20,231 nt of DNA from Flavobacteriales bacterium UBA1112. Lineage in GTDB: Bacteria > Bacteroidota > Bacteroidia > Flavobacteriales_D > Sanyastnellaceae. The position numbers and the translations under genes were made by a program. The notes beneath the pieces are model-generated. The model searched no databases. It was not told where the DNA came from and saw only the letters and a list, made by a program, of their open reading frames with translations. The DNA is taken from positions 1-20,231 of the forward strand of contig DCBH01000069.1 of assembly GCA_002313415.1 (NCBI GenBank), written 5' to 3'. Shown here one piece after another: positions 1 to 7,509 of this stretch (its first letter is position 1; every line of letters starts with the position of its first letter).

Positions 1-606
1 GTTGCCGGGCCAATGATGCTGCTCTTGGGTCTGGCGGTGATTGGATGCTTGATAGGTGTGCCTTGCGTTGCAACGTGGACACTGCACGGTTTGGCCAATC
101 TGGCGTCGATTGGAATGAAATTTTCGGATGTGCCAGGTGTCAGCTTGAGCACGTTCTGGCTTGGGGGAAAAATCGGATTTGTTTTCTTGCTGCCTTTCTC
201 CCTTCGTTGGGCCTTGCACTTTGTCCCAGCCGATCGGCGTGCCTTGTTTTGGTCGTCATTTTGTTTCATCTGCCTGGTACAGGGCATCTGGCTGACACAT
301 CAACAGGCTACGAAGGCAACGGTGGAATGGTATCATTTGCGCGGAACATCTGGCACTTTTGCCGTGACGGATGGATACGCGTGGCGCAGTTGGACTTTTG
401 GAAATGACGATGATCAGGTTTTGAACGCTCCCGGCATGCTCGGATTAGAAGGACCTCGTGAATTTTGGTGTGCTCATGGTGCACGAGTAGGACAAAAAAT
501 ATGGGCCCCACCTCCTATAGAGATTTGGACCCAAAAAAAGAAATTCAATTCAATCAGTCACCGGATGCCGTGGCGTGAAATCAATTCAGCTTCAACAAGT
601 TGGTGA
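1..606 (+). CDS. Probable ComEC/Rec2-type DNA uptake protein, C-terminal part (5' end outside window)
   Basis: The frame is open from base 1 (V-A-G-P before the first Met at 13), so this is most likely the tail of a longer gene entering from the left. What is visible is a set of hydrophobic segments (about residues 1-25, 45-62 and 75-95 counted from the Met at 13) followed by a soluble tail of about 100 residues. In Bacteroidota ComEC proteins the competence membrane domain ends in the same way: paired helices, then a short beta-rich region beginning with a motif like WYHLRGTSGTFAVTDG. ComEC forms the inner-membrane channel for single-stranded DNA in natural transformation. The identification rests on this resemblance alone; another polytopic membrane protein is possible. 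The 3' end overlaps the opposing small gene by 26 nt (581-606). Confidence 0.5.
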   Translation, partial: VAGPMMLLLGLAVIGCLIGVPCVATWTLHGLANLASIGMKFSDVPGVSLSTFWLGGKIGFVFLLPFSLRWALHFVPADRRALFWSSFCFICLVQGIWLTHQQATKATVEWYHLRGTSGTFAVTDGYAWRSWTFGNDDDQVLNAPGMLGLEGPREFWCAHGARVGQKIWAPPPIEIWTQKKKFNSISHRMPWREINSASTSW

Positions 607-835
607 GCACCTGATCCACGTAACCTTCCCACTCTGGAATGTCTGCAATGGGAAGGATTGCATTGACGCGATTGTTGCGACGAGAATAAATGGCCTCGAC
701 AAAAAAACCATTCACTTCAAAAATGCAAAGGATATAGCGGTTCTCAACGATACGCTGTGCCAGACATACGCCGTGGTCCCACATGTAGGACGTTTTTTGA
801 TCGAGGGGCAGTCGATTGAAGGTATCGAGTTTCAT
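581..835 (-). CDS. Small conserved-looking hypothetical protein, 84 residues
   Basis: I do not recognise a named family. The protein begins MKLDTFNRLPLDQKTSYMWD and continues as alternating hydrophobic/polar beta-like strands with aromatic residues (RYILCIFEVNGFFVEAIYS), ending in an amphipathic helix (YVDQVLTNLLKLN). Short proteins of this look, with no signal peptide and no cysteine pattern, are common single-domain cytosolic proteins in Bacteroidota. The ATG at 835 is preferred; an in-frame TTG at 859 would add eight residues (MNHHIFFL). The open frame on the opposite strand (575-934) reads less like a protein and is rejected. The gene converges on and overlaps the ComEC-like gene by 26 nt, and is divergent from HMG-CoA lyase. 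No function is proposed. Confidence 0.6.
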   Translation of the reverse strand: MKLDTFNRLPLDQKTSYMWDHGVCLAQRIVENRYILCIFEVNGFFVEAIYSRRNNRVNAILPIADIPEWEGYVDQVLTNLLKLN

Positions 836-918
836 GAGAAAAAAGATGTGGTGGTTCAATGTCTCCCTACCCTACGTAAACCCATCAGACAAGGTTTCAA
901 TCGGAGCGGTATTCCATG

Positions 919-926
919 TACTTTTC
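919..926 (+). promoter_or_regulatory. Candidate -7 box (TACTTTTC) just before the HMG-CoA lyase ATG
   Basis: TACTTTTC matches the Bacteroidota -7 consensus TAnnTTTG in all but the last base and is separated from the ATG at 931 by exactly 4 nt (agtc). If used, the transcript would start at or within a few bases of the ATG. No good TTG-type -33 box is seen 18-20 nt upstream (only TTTC). It supports the ATG at 931 rather than 916, since the box lies downstream of 916. Confidence 0.35.
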
Positions 927-930
927 AGTC

Positions 931-1809
931 ATGAAGCCCAATTCGCGATTGCACCTTGTTGAATGCCCAAGAGATGCCATCCAAGGATGGCCGCATCCCA
1001 TCACCACTGAGGACAAGCTTGCGTACTATCGGACTTTGTTGCGCGTCGGTTTTGACACGTTGGATATGGGGAGCTTTGTATCTCCCAAGGCCATTCCTGC
1101 AATGGCCGACACGGGACAGGTTTTGGCTCAATTGGAGGCCGAGGGCATTTGGGAACAGACCGTCACTCGGGGTTTGGTCATTGTCGCCAACGAACGTGGT
1201 GCCAAGGAGGCCTTGGCGTTTCAGTCAGTTTCAGATTTGGGATTCCCCCTGAGCATCTCCCCTACATTTCAAAAACGTAACACCCAGGCTGACATGAAAG
1301 AGGCTTGGAGGCGTTTGGAAATTGTTTCTAATCTCTGTGCGAAGGCAGGAAAGGGCTTGGTGGTTTACCTCAGTATGGGATTTGGCAACCCATATGGAGA
1401 TGACTGGAATGAGGACATGCCTGTCAAATGGGTAAGGTCAATTCAGGATCGCCTCTCCCCTTCTGTGATTTCCATCGCTGACACCGTAGGAGCGGCAGAT
1501 TCAGAACTTGTTGAAAGAATATTTACCCAAGTGACCAACGAATGTGTTGACGCAGCCGTGGGAGCACACCTGCATGTCAGCCCTTTGGATGGACTTGATA
1601 AAATCAAAGCAGCACACCGGGGTGGCTGCTTGCGAATTGATGGCGCCTTACGCGGAGTTGGCGGGTGTCCAATGGCCCAAGACGACTTGGTAGGCAATGC
1701 TCCTACAGAATGGATTGTGGAGTGGGCCTCGGCAAAAGAATTGTGGCATCCCGTCAATCCTCATGCGCTTGATGAGGGCTTGACAATGGCCTCTGATTTA
1801 TTTGCTTGA
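931..1809 (+). CDS. Hydroxymethylglutaryl-CoA lyase
   Basis: Cleaves 3-hydroxy-3-methylglutaryl-CoA to acetoacetate and acetyl-CoA, the last step of leucine catabolism, in the cytosol. The 292-residue protein is a single TIM-barrel of the HMGL-like family at the usual length. Visible are the N-terminal ECPRDAIQG motif (catalytic Arg and metal-binding Asp), GFDTLDMGSFVSPKAIPAMAD, the metal-binding HLH in GAHLHVSPLDGLDKI, and the GGCPMAQDDLVGNAPTE loop with the active-site Cys and the metal-binding Asn. The form CPRDA / GGCPMA is what I associate with Bacteroidota homologues, as opposed to the mitochondrial-type GPRDGLQ. The start at 931 (MKPNSRLHLVECPRD) is chosen over 916 because family members begin only a few residues before the ECPRD motif. 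It stands alone between a divergent small gene and a convergent ZIP gene 179 bases away. Confidence 0.92.
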   Translation: MKPNSRLHLVECPRDAIQGWPHPITTEDKLAYYRTLLRVGFDTLDMGSFVSPKAIPAMADTGQVLAQLEAEGIWEQTVTRGLVIVANERGAKEALAFQSVSDLGFPLSISPTFQKRNTQADMKEAWRRLEIVSNLCAKAGKGLVVYLSMGFGNPYGDDWNEDMPVKWVRSIQDRLSPSVISIADTVGAADSELVERIFTQVTNECVDAAVGAHLHVSPLDGLDKIKAAHRGGCLRIDGALRGVGGCPMAQDDLVGNAPTEWIVEWASAKELWHPVNPHALDEGLTMASDLFA

Positions 1810-1863
1810 ATGTCAACAGCTCAATTCAAACCATAAGACATCAAACTGATGCAATAGGTTGCT

Positions 1864-1886
1864 GTGGAAAGCTCAATGGTTTCCAC
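1864..1886. repeat. Inverted repeat in the HMG-CoA lyase / ZIP convergent intergenic region
   Basis: GTGGAAA (1864-1870) and TTTCCAC (1880-1886) form a perfect 7-bp stem with a 9-nt loop. It lies between two converging genes, so it could end transcription of either, but neither side has a convincing T-run (only TTT follows on the + strand). The 1810-1988 region also holds the 11-nt palindrome TGACTGAGTCA at 1974-1984 and two copies of TTTGTCGA. Nothing else in the gap is recognised. Confidence 0.35.
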
Positions 1887-1988
1887 TTTGGCTGTGCTGA
1901 TGTGAATGCGGTAGTGTCTCATGTCGAGGACGTGTACGCATTTGTCGATGAAAATGTTTCGTTTGTCGACACTTGACTGAGTCAGGCT

Positions 1989-2762
1989 CTACAAAAATGC
2001 AATGAGACTCGCGGCAAGTCCGACACACGTTGCAGCCAATTTCTTGGGGTTGAAGGCGTGACCCTCCCCTGCCTCGAATAAAACGGTCGTTCCAATGTGC
2101 AGCAGAATGCCAACCACGAGTGCTTGCATGCACGCGGGAAACGTGACCATCCACTCTGCAGAGATGCCATGGACTATGCCTTCAAAGACCAGCATGCCAG
2201 CAAGAGGTGACAATCCAAAAGCTGCAAGAACCCACCAGGCAATCTTGCGAGGAACATGTTGCTCTTGCATCATGGCCATGAGGACCATCGCTACCGGGAC
2301 TTTGTGCATCACCAAACCAACAACAAGTCCCCAATCAATTGCTTCAAAGGCCATGGGGCCATGGACATGCTCACCGTGATGACCTGGCCCTACCACGGGC
2401 ATACATTCCAGAGCCGCATGGATACTTAAACTCAGTAAAGCTGCCCAAGGCAGTTGACGTACAGTAAATTCTTGATTGCAATTTGGCCCGTGTTCATGGG
2501 CGTGAATATGTCCATGCTCAATCCCTTTGGACATCAATTCCAGAAGGCCTTGGAGTAAAAATCCAAGAACCACGAACATGCCCGCAAGCGAGGTCACTGC
2601 GTAGGCCTCGGGAACGAGGTGAAGAAAGCACATGCCAATGATGAAGGAACCGCCAAAAGACAAAATCACCGGCAAATTTGCGAGACCTTTATCGCCGAGT
2701 ACCACAAATGCGCATCCACCAAGAAGGGATGTAAGTAAGAAAATGAGCGCTGTCAAGATCAT
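1989..2762 (-). CDS. ZIP-family divalent metal transporter
   Basis: Inner-membrane transporter that brings Zn2+ or related divalent metals into the cytosol. The 257-residue protein is full length, with about eight hydrophobic segments. Helix 4 carries SIHAALECMP (H115 and E119) and helix 5 carries HKVPVAMVL (H153), the conserved metal-site residues of ZIPs. Two histidine-rich stretches, HGHIHAHEHG (about 83-92) and GHHGEHVHG (about 127-135), are typical metal-sensing or metal-gathering segments. It begins only 2 nt after the stop of the upstream methyltransferase, so the two are almost certainly one transcript. The stop is TAG; the same frame stays open for another 55 codons downstream (see findings), but the protein already ends where the family does. 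Confidence 0.9.
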   Translation of the reverse strand: MILTALIFLLTSLLGGCAFVVLGDKGLANLPVILSFGGSFIIGMCFLHLVPEAYAVTSLAGMFVVLGFLLQGLLELMSKGIEHGHIHAHEHGPNCNQEFTVRQLPWAALLSLSIHAALECMPVVGPGHHGEHVHGPMAFEAIDWGLVVGLVMHKVPVAMVLMAMMQEQHVPRKIAWWVLAAFGLSPLAGMLVFEGIVHGISAEWMVTFPACMQALVVGILLHIGTTVLFEAGEGHAFNPKKLAATCVGLAASLIAFL

Positions 2763-2764
2763 GT

Positions 2765-3532
2765 TTACTCTGGCTTACGCTCTGCCAAGATGATGCATCG
2801 TGGCGCCAATGGAGACCAATCAGACAACGTGTAGTCACCCCATGTTTTCCTGATGATGAGGCCATGACGAGACAAGAGATTTTCAAAGTCAGACCGCGAC
2901 AGTGTGCGAACACGTTCGACATGATGTTGAGCCACCCCTTCCCAATCGAATTGAATGCTTTTTTCAATCCAACCACCTTGAATACGTCTGTGAATTTGAA
3001 ATGAAATGTTTTGTTTCTCTATGGTTTCGGATTCAACCAGGTTGGCTTTGACAAAAGGAACATTCAAGAAGTCCAACAACAAGATTCCTCCTGGCTTTAA
3101 CACGTTCGCAAAACCTTCGATGACAGCCTCATCCTCACTGGTTTTGTCAAAATAGCCCAGGCTGGTAAAAAAGTTTGTCGCCAAATCAAATGTGCCAGTC
3201 CAGAAAGATTGATCCCGCAACGACCGTATGTCGAGGCAGCGGTATGCCACACTGGGAAATGTCGTTTGCCTAGCCTCGACAATGCTCGCTTCGCTCAGGT
3301 CAAAGGCGTCTACCTTCCAGCCCTGATTTGCCAGGGCTCGAGCATGCCTGCCGCTACCACATCCTGCATCCAAAGCACGTCCAGGCTCTCCAAGGCACCC
3401 TTTTTGAATCAAGGCTTCGACCAAATCACGCGCCTCTGAATCACTTCGATGTCCATACAGAATGTGATAAGCCTCCGTATTGAACCAGGGTTTGAACCAT
3501 TCTGGATCTGTTTTCCACACGTCGTCTTGCAT
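2765..3532 (-). CDS. Class I SAM-dependent methyltransferase
   Basis: A Rossmann-fold methyltransferase of 255 residues, cytosolic. Motif I is ALDAGCGSGRHARAL (about 53-67), which binds S-adenosylmethionine; the acidic end of strand beta-2 is KVDAFDLSE (about 73-81); and a post-motif region GGILLLDFLNV follows. The N-terminus (DPEWFKPWFNTEAYHILYGHR) is the pattern of a Bacteroidota group of methyltransferases of unknown substrate, some of which resemble ubiquinone/tellurite-type enzymes. The substrate cannot be read from sequence. It is the first gene of a two-gene unit with the ZIP transporter and is divergent from siaB, sharing a 68-nt promoter region in which CACTTTTG lies about 20 nt before its ATG. 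Confidence 0.8.
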   Translation of the reverse strand: MQDDVWKTDPEWFKPWFNTEAYHILYGHRSDSEARDLVEALIQKGCLGEPGRALDAGCGSGRHARALANQGWKVDAFDLSEASIVEARQTTFPSVAYRCLDIRSLRDQSFWTGTFDLATNFFTSLGYFDKTSEDEAVIEGFANVLKPGGILLLDFLNVPFVKANLVESETIEKQNISFQIHRRIQGGWIEKSIQFDWEGVAQHHVERVRTLSRSDFENLLSRHGLIIRKTWGDYTLSDWSPLAPRCIILAERKPE

Positions 3533-3600
3533 TTCCTATGGGTTCTGCCGGCAAAAGTGCATCATATACTTCGTTCTTTGACGTACCCTGACTGCATAAC

Positions 3601-4134
3601 ATGCCATTGCAAAGCCAATCCACGAATCATTCACCACCTCAAGGTCAGGGGGTGTCAGGCTTGGGTTTTTGTTATGAGGGTGTTTTTCATGGCCATGTCA
3701 TTGAAACCTTACTTCGTTGGGTCGAGAATATGCTTGATGCTCGTGATCACTCAAAGGGTCCGAAGAAACGCGCATTTCGTTGTGCAGTTGAAGTCATTCA
3801 AAACTTGGCCAAGCACGGGCGCCAAGGAAAGTTGGCATGCACAACAGATGGCGATGGTGCATTTTTAATCACCTCCCTCAATGCTGTGAATGAAACTCAA
3901 CGTGCTGTTTTGCAAAATGCATTGAAGGAATCCAATCGATTGCCACTGGCGGATTTGCGAGAGCAACGACTTGCGAAATTGGCTCACGGTTCAAGAACTG
4001 AAAAGGGCGGTGCTGGTTTGGGGTTGTTAGACCTTCGAACCTGTTCCGAGGATGGAGTTTACACAGAATTTATACCTTGCGAGGACAATCAGACGATGTT
4101 TCTTCTGAGAGTCAAGGTCCATCTCAAATCATGA
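3601..4134 (+). CDS. siaB: SiaB-family protein kinase (histidine-kinase-like ATPase fold)
   Basis: In Pseudomonas, SiaB is a kinase that phosphorylates SiaC and so controls its binding to the diguanylate cyclase SiaD. The 177-residue protein has the reduced GHKL/HATPase fold: an N-box-like helix VEVIQNLAKHG (about 63-73, N68) and a glycine-rich G-box GGAGLGLLDL (about 136-145) typical of the SiaB/DUF6272 group. There is no sensor or membrane segment, so it is a cytosolic kinase. Its last four bases overlap the start of the SiaC gene (ATGA at 4131-4134), so the two are translationally coupled. The N-terminal 20 residues look disordered; the next Met is far inside the fold, so the ATG at 3601 is kept. 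Calling it SiaB follows from fold motifs plus the SiaC neighbour. Confidence 0.8.
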   Translation: MPLQSQSTNHSPPQGQGVSGLGFCYEGVFHGHVIETLLRWVENMLDARDHSKGPKKRAFRCAVEVIQNLAKHGRQGKLACTTDGDGAFLITSLNAVNETQRAVLQNALKESNRLPLADLREQRLAKLAHGSRTEKGGAGLGLLDLRTCSEDGVYTEFIPCEDNQTMFLLRVKVHLKS

Positions 4135-4517
4135 ATGCCATGGAGGATTTAGTCATTGTGCGTACATCGAAGACACCAGAAGTTCGCTTTTTGGCCTCAG
4201 AAAAAACAATGAGTTTGGCGGGGCGCAGCATTCCAGAGAATTCCATTCAATTCTTTGAGCCTCTGCTGAATTGGACGGAGTCTTTTTGTAAATCCTGCGC
4301 TGGCCAAGTTGAAATCCACGTGAAATTGGAGTATTTCAATACCAGTTCATCGAAGTGCCTGATGGATTTGCTCAAAAAACTGGAACAATGCAGCTGCTCT
4401 GCTGAAGTCTTCTGGTACTATGAAGAGGAGGATGAGGACATGCAAGAGGCTGGCGAGGATTATGCTGCCATCATCCGGTTGCCATTCAAACTCGTCGAAA
4501 TGTCTGCAGACGTCTGA
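4131..4517 (+). CDS. siaC: SiaC-family regulatory phosphoprotein
   Basis: A 128-residue protein of the DUF1987/SiaC family, a cytosolic partner protein that is phosphorylated by SiaB and in its unmodified form activates the diguanylate cyclase SiaD in Pseudomonas. Family hallmarks are a region around NSIQFFEPLLNW (about 37-48), the NTSSSK motif (N70-K75), which I infer carries the phosphoacceptor Thr (T71, equivalent to the known SiaC Thr), and the acidic C-terminal YYEEEDEDMQEAGEDY (about 96-111). The start ATG overlaps the siaB stop. No siaA-like phosphatase or siaD-like GGDEF gene is adjacent. The 3' end overlaps the opposing ABC transporter gene by 32 nt (4486-4517). Confidence 0.85.
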   Translation: MNAMEDLVIVRTSKTPEVRFLASEKTMSLAGRSIPENSIQFFEPLLNWTESFCKSCAGQVEIHVKLEYFNTSSSKCLMDLLKKLEQCSCSAEVFWYYEEEDEDMQEAGEDYAAIIRLPFKLVEMSADV

Positions 4518-7446
4518 TTGCACTCAAAGGTTTGCTGGCGATCCACGGATGGATCAAAAGCAAGAGCCACATGCTTGCACTCATGGCCAAGAGCATCAAG
4601 ACGTTGTAAATCAAAGTTTGAAAGACGCCGTTTCCGATGGATTTGAATGGAGAGTACATGGTTGCTGACCAACCTTCGGGCGATATGCCTGTTCGATGAA
4701 TGGGGCCAGACTTTTGAATGAGTCGTCCCTCCTGCCAAATGGCGCGCTCTTTTCTGTCGTTTTGGAGCACCCACTCCCACAACTCGTCGTTGTGGCTGCT
4801 GTTCTTGATGACGAGTAGTTCTCGTTCAGTTGACTTATTTAGACGTTGGGCATCTCGAGCGTCAAAGGCATCGTTGTAGTGGGCATTGTAGCGTTCTTTG
4901 ACGACTTGCCAGTCCACTTCTGTGGATTGCGACCAAGGCCAAACAAACGACTTTCCCTCCCACAAACTGAGTTGCTCTTCACTTCGATGCAATTCGGTCA
5001 TCACAAGGTCTTCGTTGCCCGACCTTTTCATTTCGGCAACCCAAAAATCGCGACGCCAAGCGGCTTGATAGATTCGATCTTCCCACATGGCTAGGTCTTT
5101 GTCATACGGATTGTTTCTCGCAAGGTCAACGGCGAGGGCTTCAAAACCCCAACGCGAAGCCATGATGTTGCCAAACCAAGGGACAGCATCTGGGTTCGTG
5201 AAGGCATCATTGAACCGTTCAAATCGAATGATGGCTCCTCCAAAAATGATTTGAGGGATGACGAGCAGAGGGATGACGATGTAAATGACTTTGGCCGTTT
5301 TGAATGTTGCCGAAATCACCAAACCCAAAATGTTTCCAAACAAAGACACGGCAAACAAAACCAGCGTATGCTTCAATGCGAAGTCGGGAACATGCAAAAT
5401 CCAATGGGACACGCAGACAAAGCCTATGGCGTGCAAGAGAGAGACTGTGGCGACAACAGCAATCTTGGCATGGATGTAGTGCCGCCACTTGATTTGCATG
5501 AAGCGTTCACGCATCAACAAACTTCGATCGCGTAAAATTTCTTCCGCACTGACGCTCAACCCCAAAAACAGAGCCACAATCACCGAGATGAAAAGAAATG
5601 GCGGAATATTTTCACTCGCTCTGAATGTGTAATCGGCATCAGGCGCTGTGAATCGCATAAAGCCAGCTAGCAACAAGGCTAACGCTGGTGCTTCGAGTGT
5701 GTTGACGAGCAAGTACTGTACATTTCGAACCTTGGTGAGCACGTCGCGCTTGAGAAAAGTCTTCCACTGCCCCCACCCCTTGGCCACATTTGTCTTGTGT
5801 TCAATGCGTCCTGGTTCACTCGAAGCTGAGTGCAGTGTATTGCCCAACATGATGGTGTAGAAGTCATTCCACTCTTTTGGTGAGGTTCGACGTGTTTGGG
5901 TTTTACGCCCGTATTCATCCACAGTTTGTGCTTCGATGATGTCAAAGAGTTGCTCTGGATTGACATTCCCGCAGGAACTGCATTCGCATTCTTCAGCATG
6001 CACTCGGCTTGCCAAGGAATTGAAGTGTTTGACCGCGTCCAAAGGATTGCCCCAGAAGATTGGATGTCCACCTACGTCCAAGAGGAAAAGACGGTCAAGC
6101 ATTTTAAACAAATCTGAACTCGGCTGATGGAGTACAGCGAAGACCAATTGGCCAGCATAGGTCAGCTCTTTAAGAATGTCTAGAATTTGTTCGCTGTCTC
6201 GGCTCGAAAGGCCACTCGTAGGTTCATCCAAAAACAAAACGGGAGGCTTTCGAAGTAGCTCCAGTCCAATGTTGACTCGTTTGCGTTGCCCTCCCGAGAT
6301 GACTTTGTCCAAAACCGAGCCAACCCGTAAATCTTGAATGTCCTTCAGACCGAGCTGTGTGAGCACTTCGTCGACCCTTGCTTCGCGCACCTCTTTTGGT
6401 TGGGTGCCAAGACTCAACTGGGCATTGAAAGCGAGGTTTTCTTTCACCGTGAGTTCGGCAATCAAGACATCTTCCTGAGGGACATGACCAATCCATCCAG
6501 CCACGCCGTTGGGACGACTATGGATGTCTGTGCCATTGATGGTTACAGAGCCAAACGACGGTTTGGTGCTGCCATTGAGTACACTGAGAAGGGTCGATTT
6601 TCCAGATCCACTGCCTCCCATGATTCCCACGAGTTGTCCTCCTTCAGCTTGAAAGTTGAATTGGTGCAAGGCTTGCTCGTGCGGGAAATTGAAGTAGTGA
6701 CTGACATCTTCAGCGCGCAGCAACAAGGATTCGTTTGACGAAATGGATTTTTGTCGGTGAGCCACGAGCTCACTGTGAAACATGGTGCTACCCATGCTGT
6801 CTCGCAACGTCCCTCCTGGAGCCAAAAGAGCCACTCGTCCTGTGGCCAAATCCTGGTGGTTGATGCGCTGATTTCCTTCATCTGCGGTCCGAATCAGGAA
6901 AAGATTGCCCTCTTCCAAATGCAACCCAATCAATCGTCCACTGAATCGACGCCCCAGAAATCCAGAGTTGAGCTCAAATATTTCGGGAATGGCAAGACGA
7001 CTTTGGTCGATGGGGACTTCCACCATGTTGAGCAAGGCGTCAACACGACTTTCAGGAATGGAGAAGCTGTCGGCGACTGTTTTTAAAAACAACCTTTCTG
7101 TCTCGGCATCTTGGAATTCGTTGAGATACTCCAGAAGCCTCACAACGACGACATGCTTTTCATGCCACTCCAGCCCTTTGTTGATTTGACTGCAGGTTCG
7201 AAGAAGTTTGACACTGAGTTTGGCAAGTCTCTTGGCTTTCATTTCTTTCCCTTGACCAGGGAGGCGCTGAAATTGATCAACGAGTTCGTCAAAACGAACC
7301 AAACTGTCGTCAACCAAGTTCTTGGGAAGTTGATTTCGCATGTACTTGGCAGCGTGTGCACGCCCCAAGGCAATGCCCTCCTTGCCTCGTCCGGCTGAGA
7401 AAAGGGCAAACAATTGAATGAGTGCTTCTAAAATGCTTGTGGTCAT
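4486..7446 (-). CDS. ABCG-like ABC transporter, fused ATPase and permease, 986 residues
   Basis: Half-transporter with ATPase before membrane domain, as in the ABCG/ABC-2 class. Numbering is from the ATG at 7446. Residues 1 to about 240 form a helical, possibly TerB-like region plus a beta-rich segment. The ATPase has Walker A GGSGSGKST (about 276-285), signature ISGGQRKR (about 383-390), Walker B VLFLDEPTSG (about 403-412) and switch His in VLHQPSS (about 440). A cysteine cluster ECECSSCGNVNPEQ follows (about 486-500). Then come five hydrophobic segments, a very large charged non-membrane loop of roughly 200 residues, and a sixth helix near the C-terminus. The cargo cannot be inferred. A TTG at 7476 would add ten residues but lies in an inverted repeat, so the ATG is chosen. 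It follows the beta-helix lipoprotein by 50 nt and probably shares its transcript. Confidence 0.88.
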   Translation of the reverse strand: MTTSILEALIQLFALFSAGRGKEGIALGRAHAAKYMRNQLPKNLVDDSLVRFDELVDQFQRLPGQGKEMKAKRLAKLSVKLLRTCSQINKGLEWHEKHVVVVRLLEYLNEFQDAETERLFLKTVADSFSIPESRVDALLNMVEVPIDQSRLAIPEIFELNSGFLGRRFSGRLIGLHLEEGNLFLIRTADEGNQRINHQDLATGRVALLAPGGTLRDSMGSTMFHSELVAHRQKSISSNESLLLRAEDVSHYFNFPHEQALHQFNFQAEGGQLVGIMGGSGSGKSTLLSVLNGSTKPSFGSVTINGTDIHSRPNGVAGWIGHVPQEDVLIAELTVKENLAFNAQLSLGTQPKEVREARVDEVLTQLGLKDIQDLRVGSVLDKVISGGQRKRVNIGLELLRKPPVLFLDEPTSGLSSRDSEQILDILKELTYAGQLVFAVLHQPSSDLFKMLDRLFLLDVGGHPIFWGNPLDAVKHFNSLASRVHAEECECSSCGNVNPEQLFDIIEAQTVDEYGRKTQTRRTSPKEWNDFYTIMLGNTLHSASSEPGRIEHKTNVAKGWGQWKTFLKRDVLTKVRNVQYLLVNTLEAPALALLLAGFMRFTAPDADYTFRASENIPPFLFISVIVALFLGLSVSAEEILRDRSLLMRERFMQIKWRHYIHAKIAVVATVSLLHAIGFVCVSHWILHVPDFALKHTLVLFAVSLFGNILGLVISATFKTAKVIYIVIPLLVIPQIIFGGAIIRFERFNDAFTNPDAVPWFGNIMASRWGFEALAVDLARNNPYDKDLAMWEDRIYQAAWRRDFWVAEMKRSGNEDLVMTELHRSEEQLSLWEGKSFVWPWSQSTEVDWQVVKERYNAHYNDAFDARDAQRLNKSTERELLVIKNSSHNDELWEWVLQNDRKERAIWQEGRLIQKSGPIHRTGISPEGWSATMYSPFKSIGNGVFQTLIYNVLMLLAMSASMWLLLLIHPWIASKPLSAIRRLQTFRRV

Positions 7447-7479
7447 GACTTGCGTGGTCCTGGGCTCTCTACGCAAGTC
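7447..7479. repeat. 9-bp perfect inverted repeat abutting the ABC transporter ATG
   Basis: GACTTGCGT (7447-7455) and ACGCAAGTC (7471-7479) are exact inverted copies around a 15-nt spacer. In the transcript this would be a hairpin whose downstream arm touches the ATG at 7446. It may be an operator or a translation-control hairpin; both are inference. Confidence 0.45.
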
Positions 7480-7487
7480 GGGGCATC

Positions 7488-7509
7488 AAGGTTTCCTTAA
7501 GGAACCCTT
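7488..7509. repeat. 22-bp palindrome at the end of the lipoprotein gene
   Basis: The core TTCCTTAAGGAA (7493-7504) is a perfect 12-bp palindrome, flanked by AAGG (7488-7491) and CCTT (7506-7509), with one mismatched pair between (t7492 / c7505). It contains the TAA stop of the lipoprotein gene. It may be a regulator site or a weak hairpin between the two genes; no T-run follows on the - strand, so it is not a standard intrinsic terminator. Confidence 0.45.

Noticed and set aside
575..934. Open + strand frame of 119 codons opposite the small gene at 581-835
   Set aside because: The - strand product reads like a folded protein, while this one is antisense-like, runs through the divergent promoter region and overlaps the HMG-CoA lyase start region.
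1806..1976. Short + strand frame with a TTG start after HMG-CoA lyase
   Set aside because: A weak start and a competing - strand frame; no family resemblance.
7447..7476. TTG start of the ABC transporter at 7476
   Set aside because: It lies in the right arm of the inverted repeat and adds ten residues unlike the family N-terminus; the ATG at 7446 begins a typical sequence.
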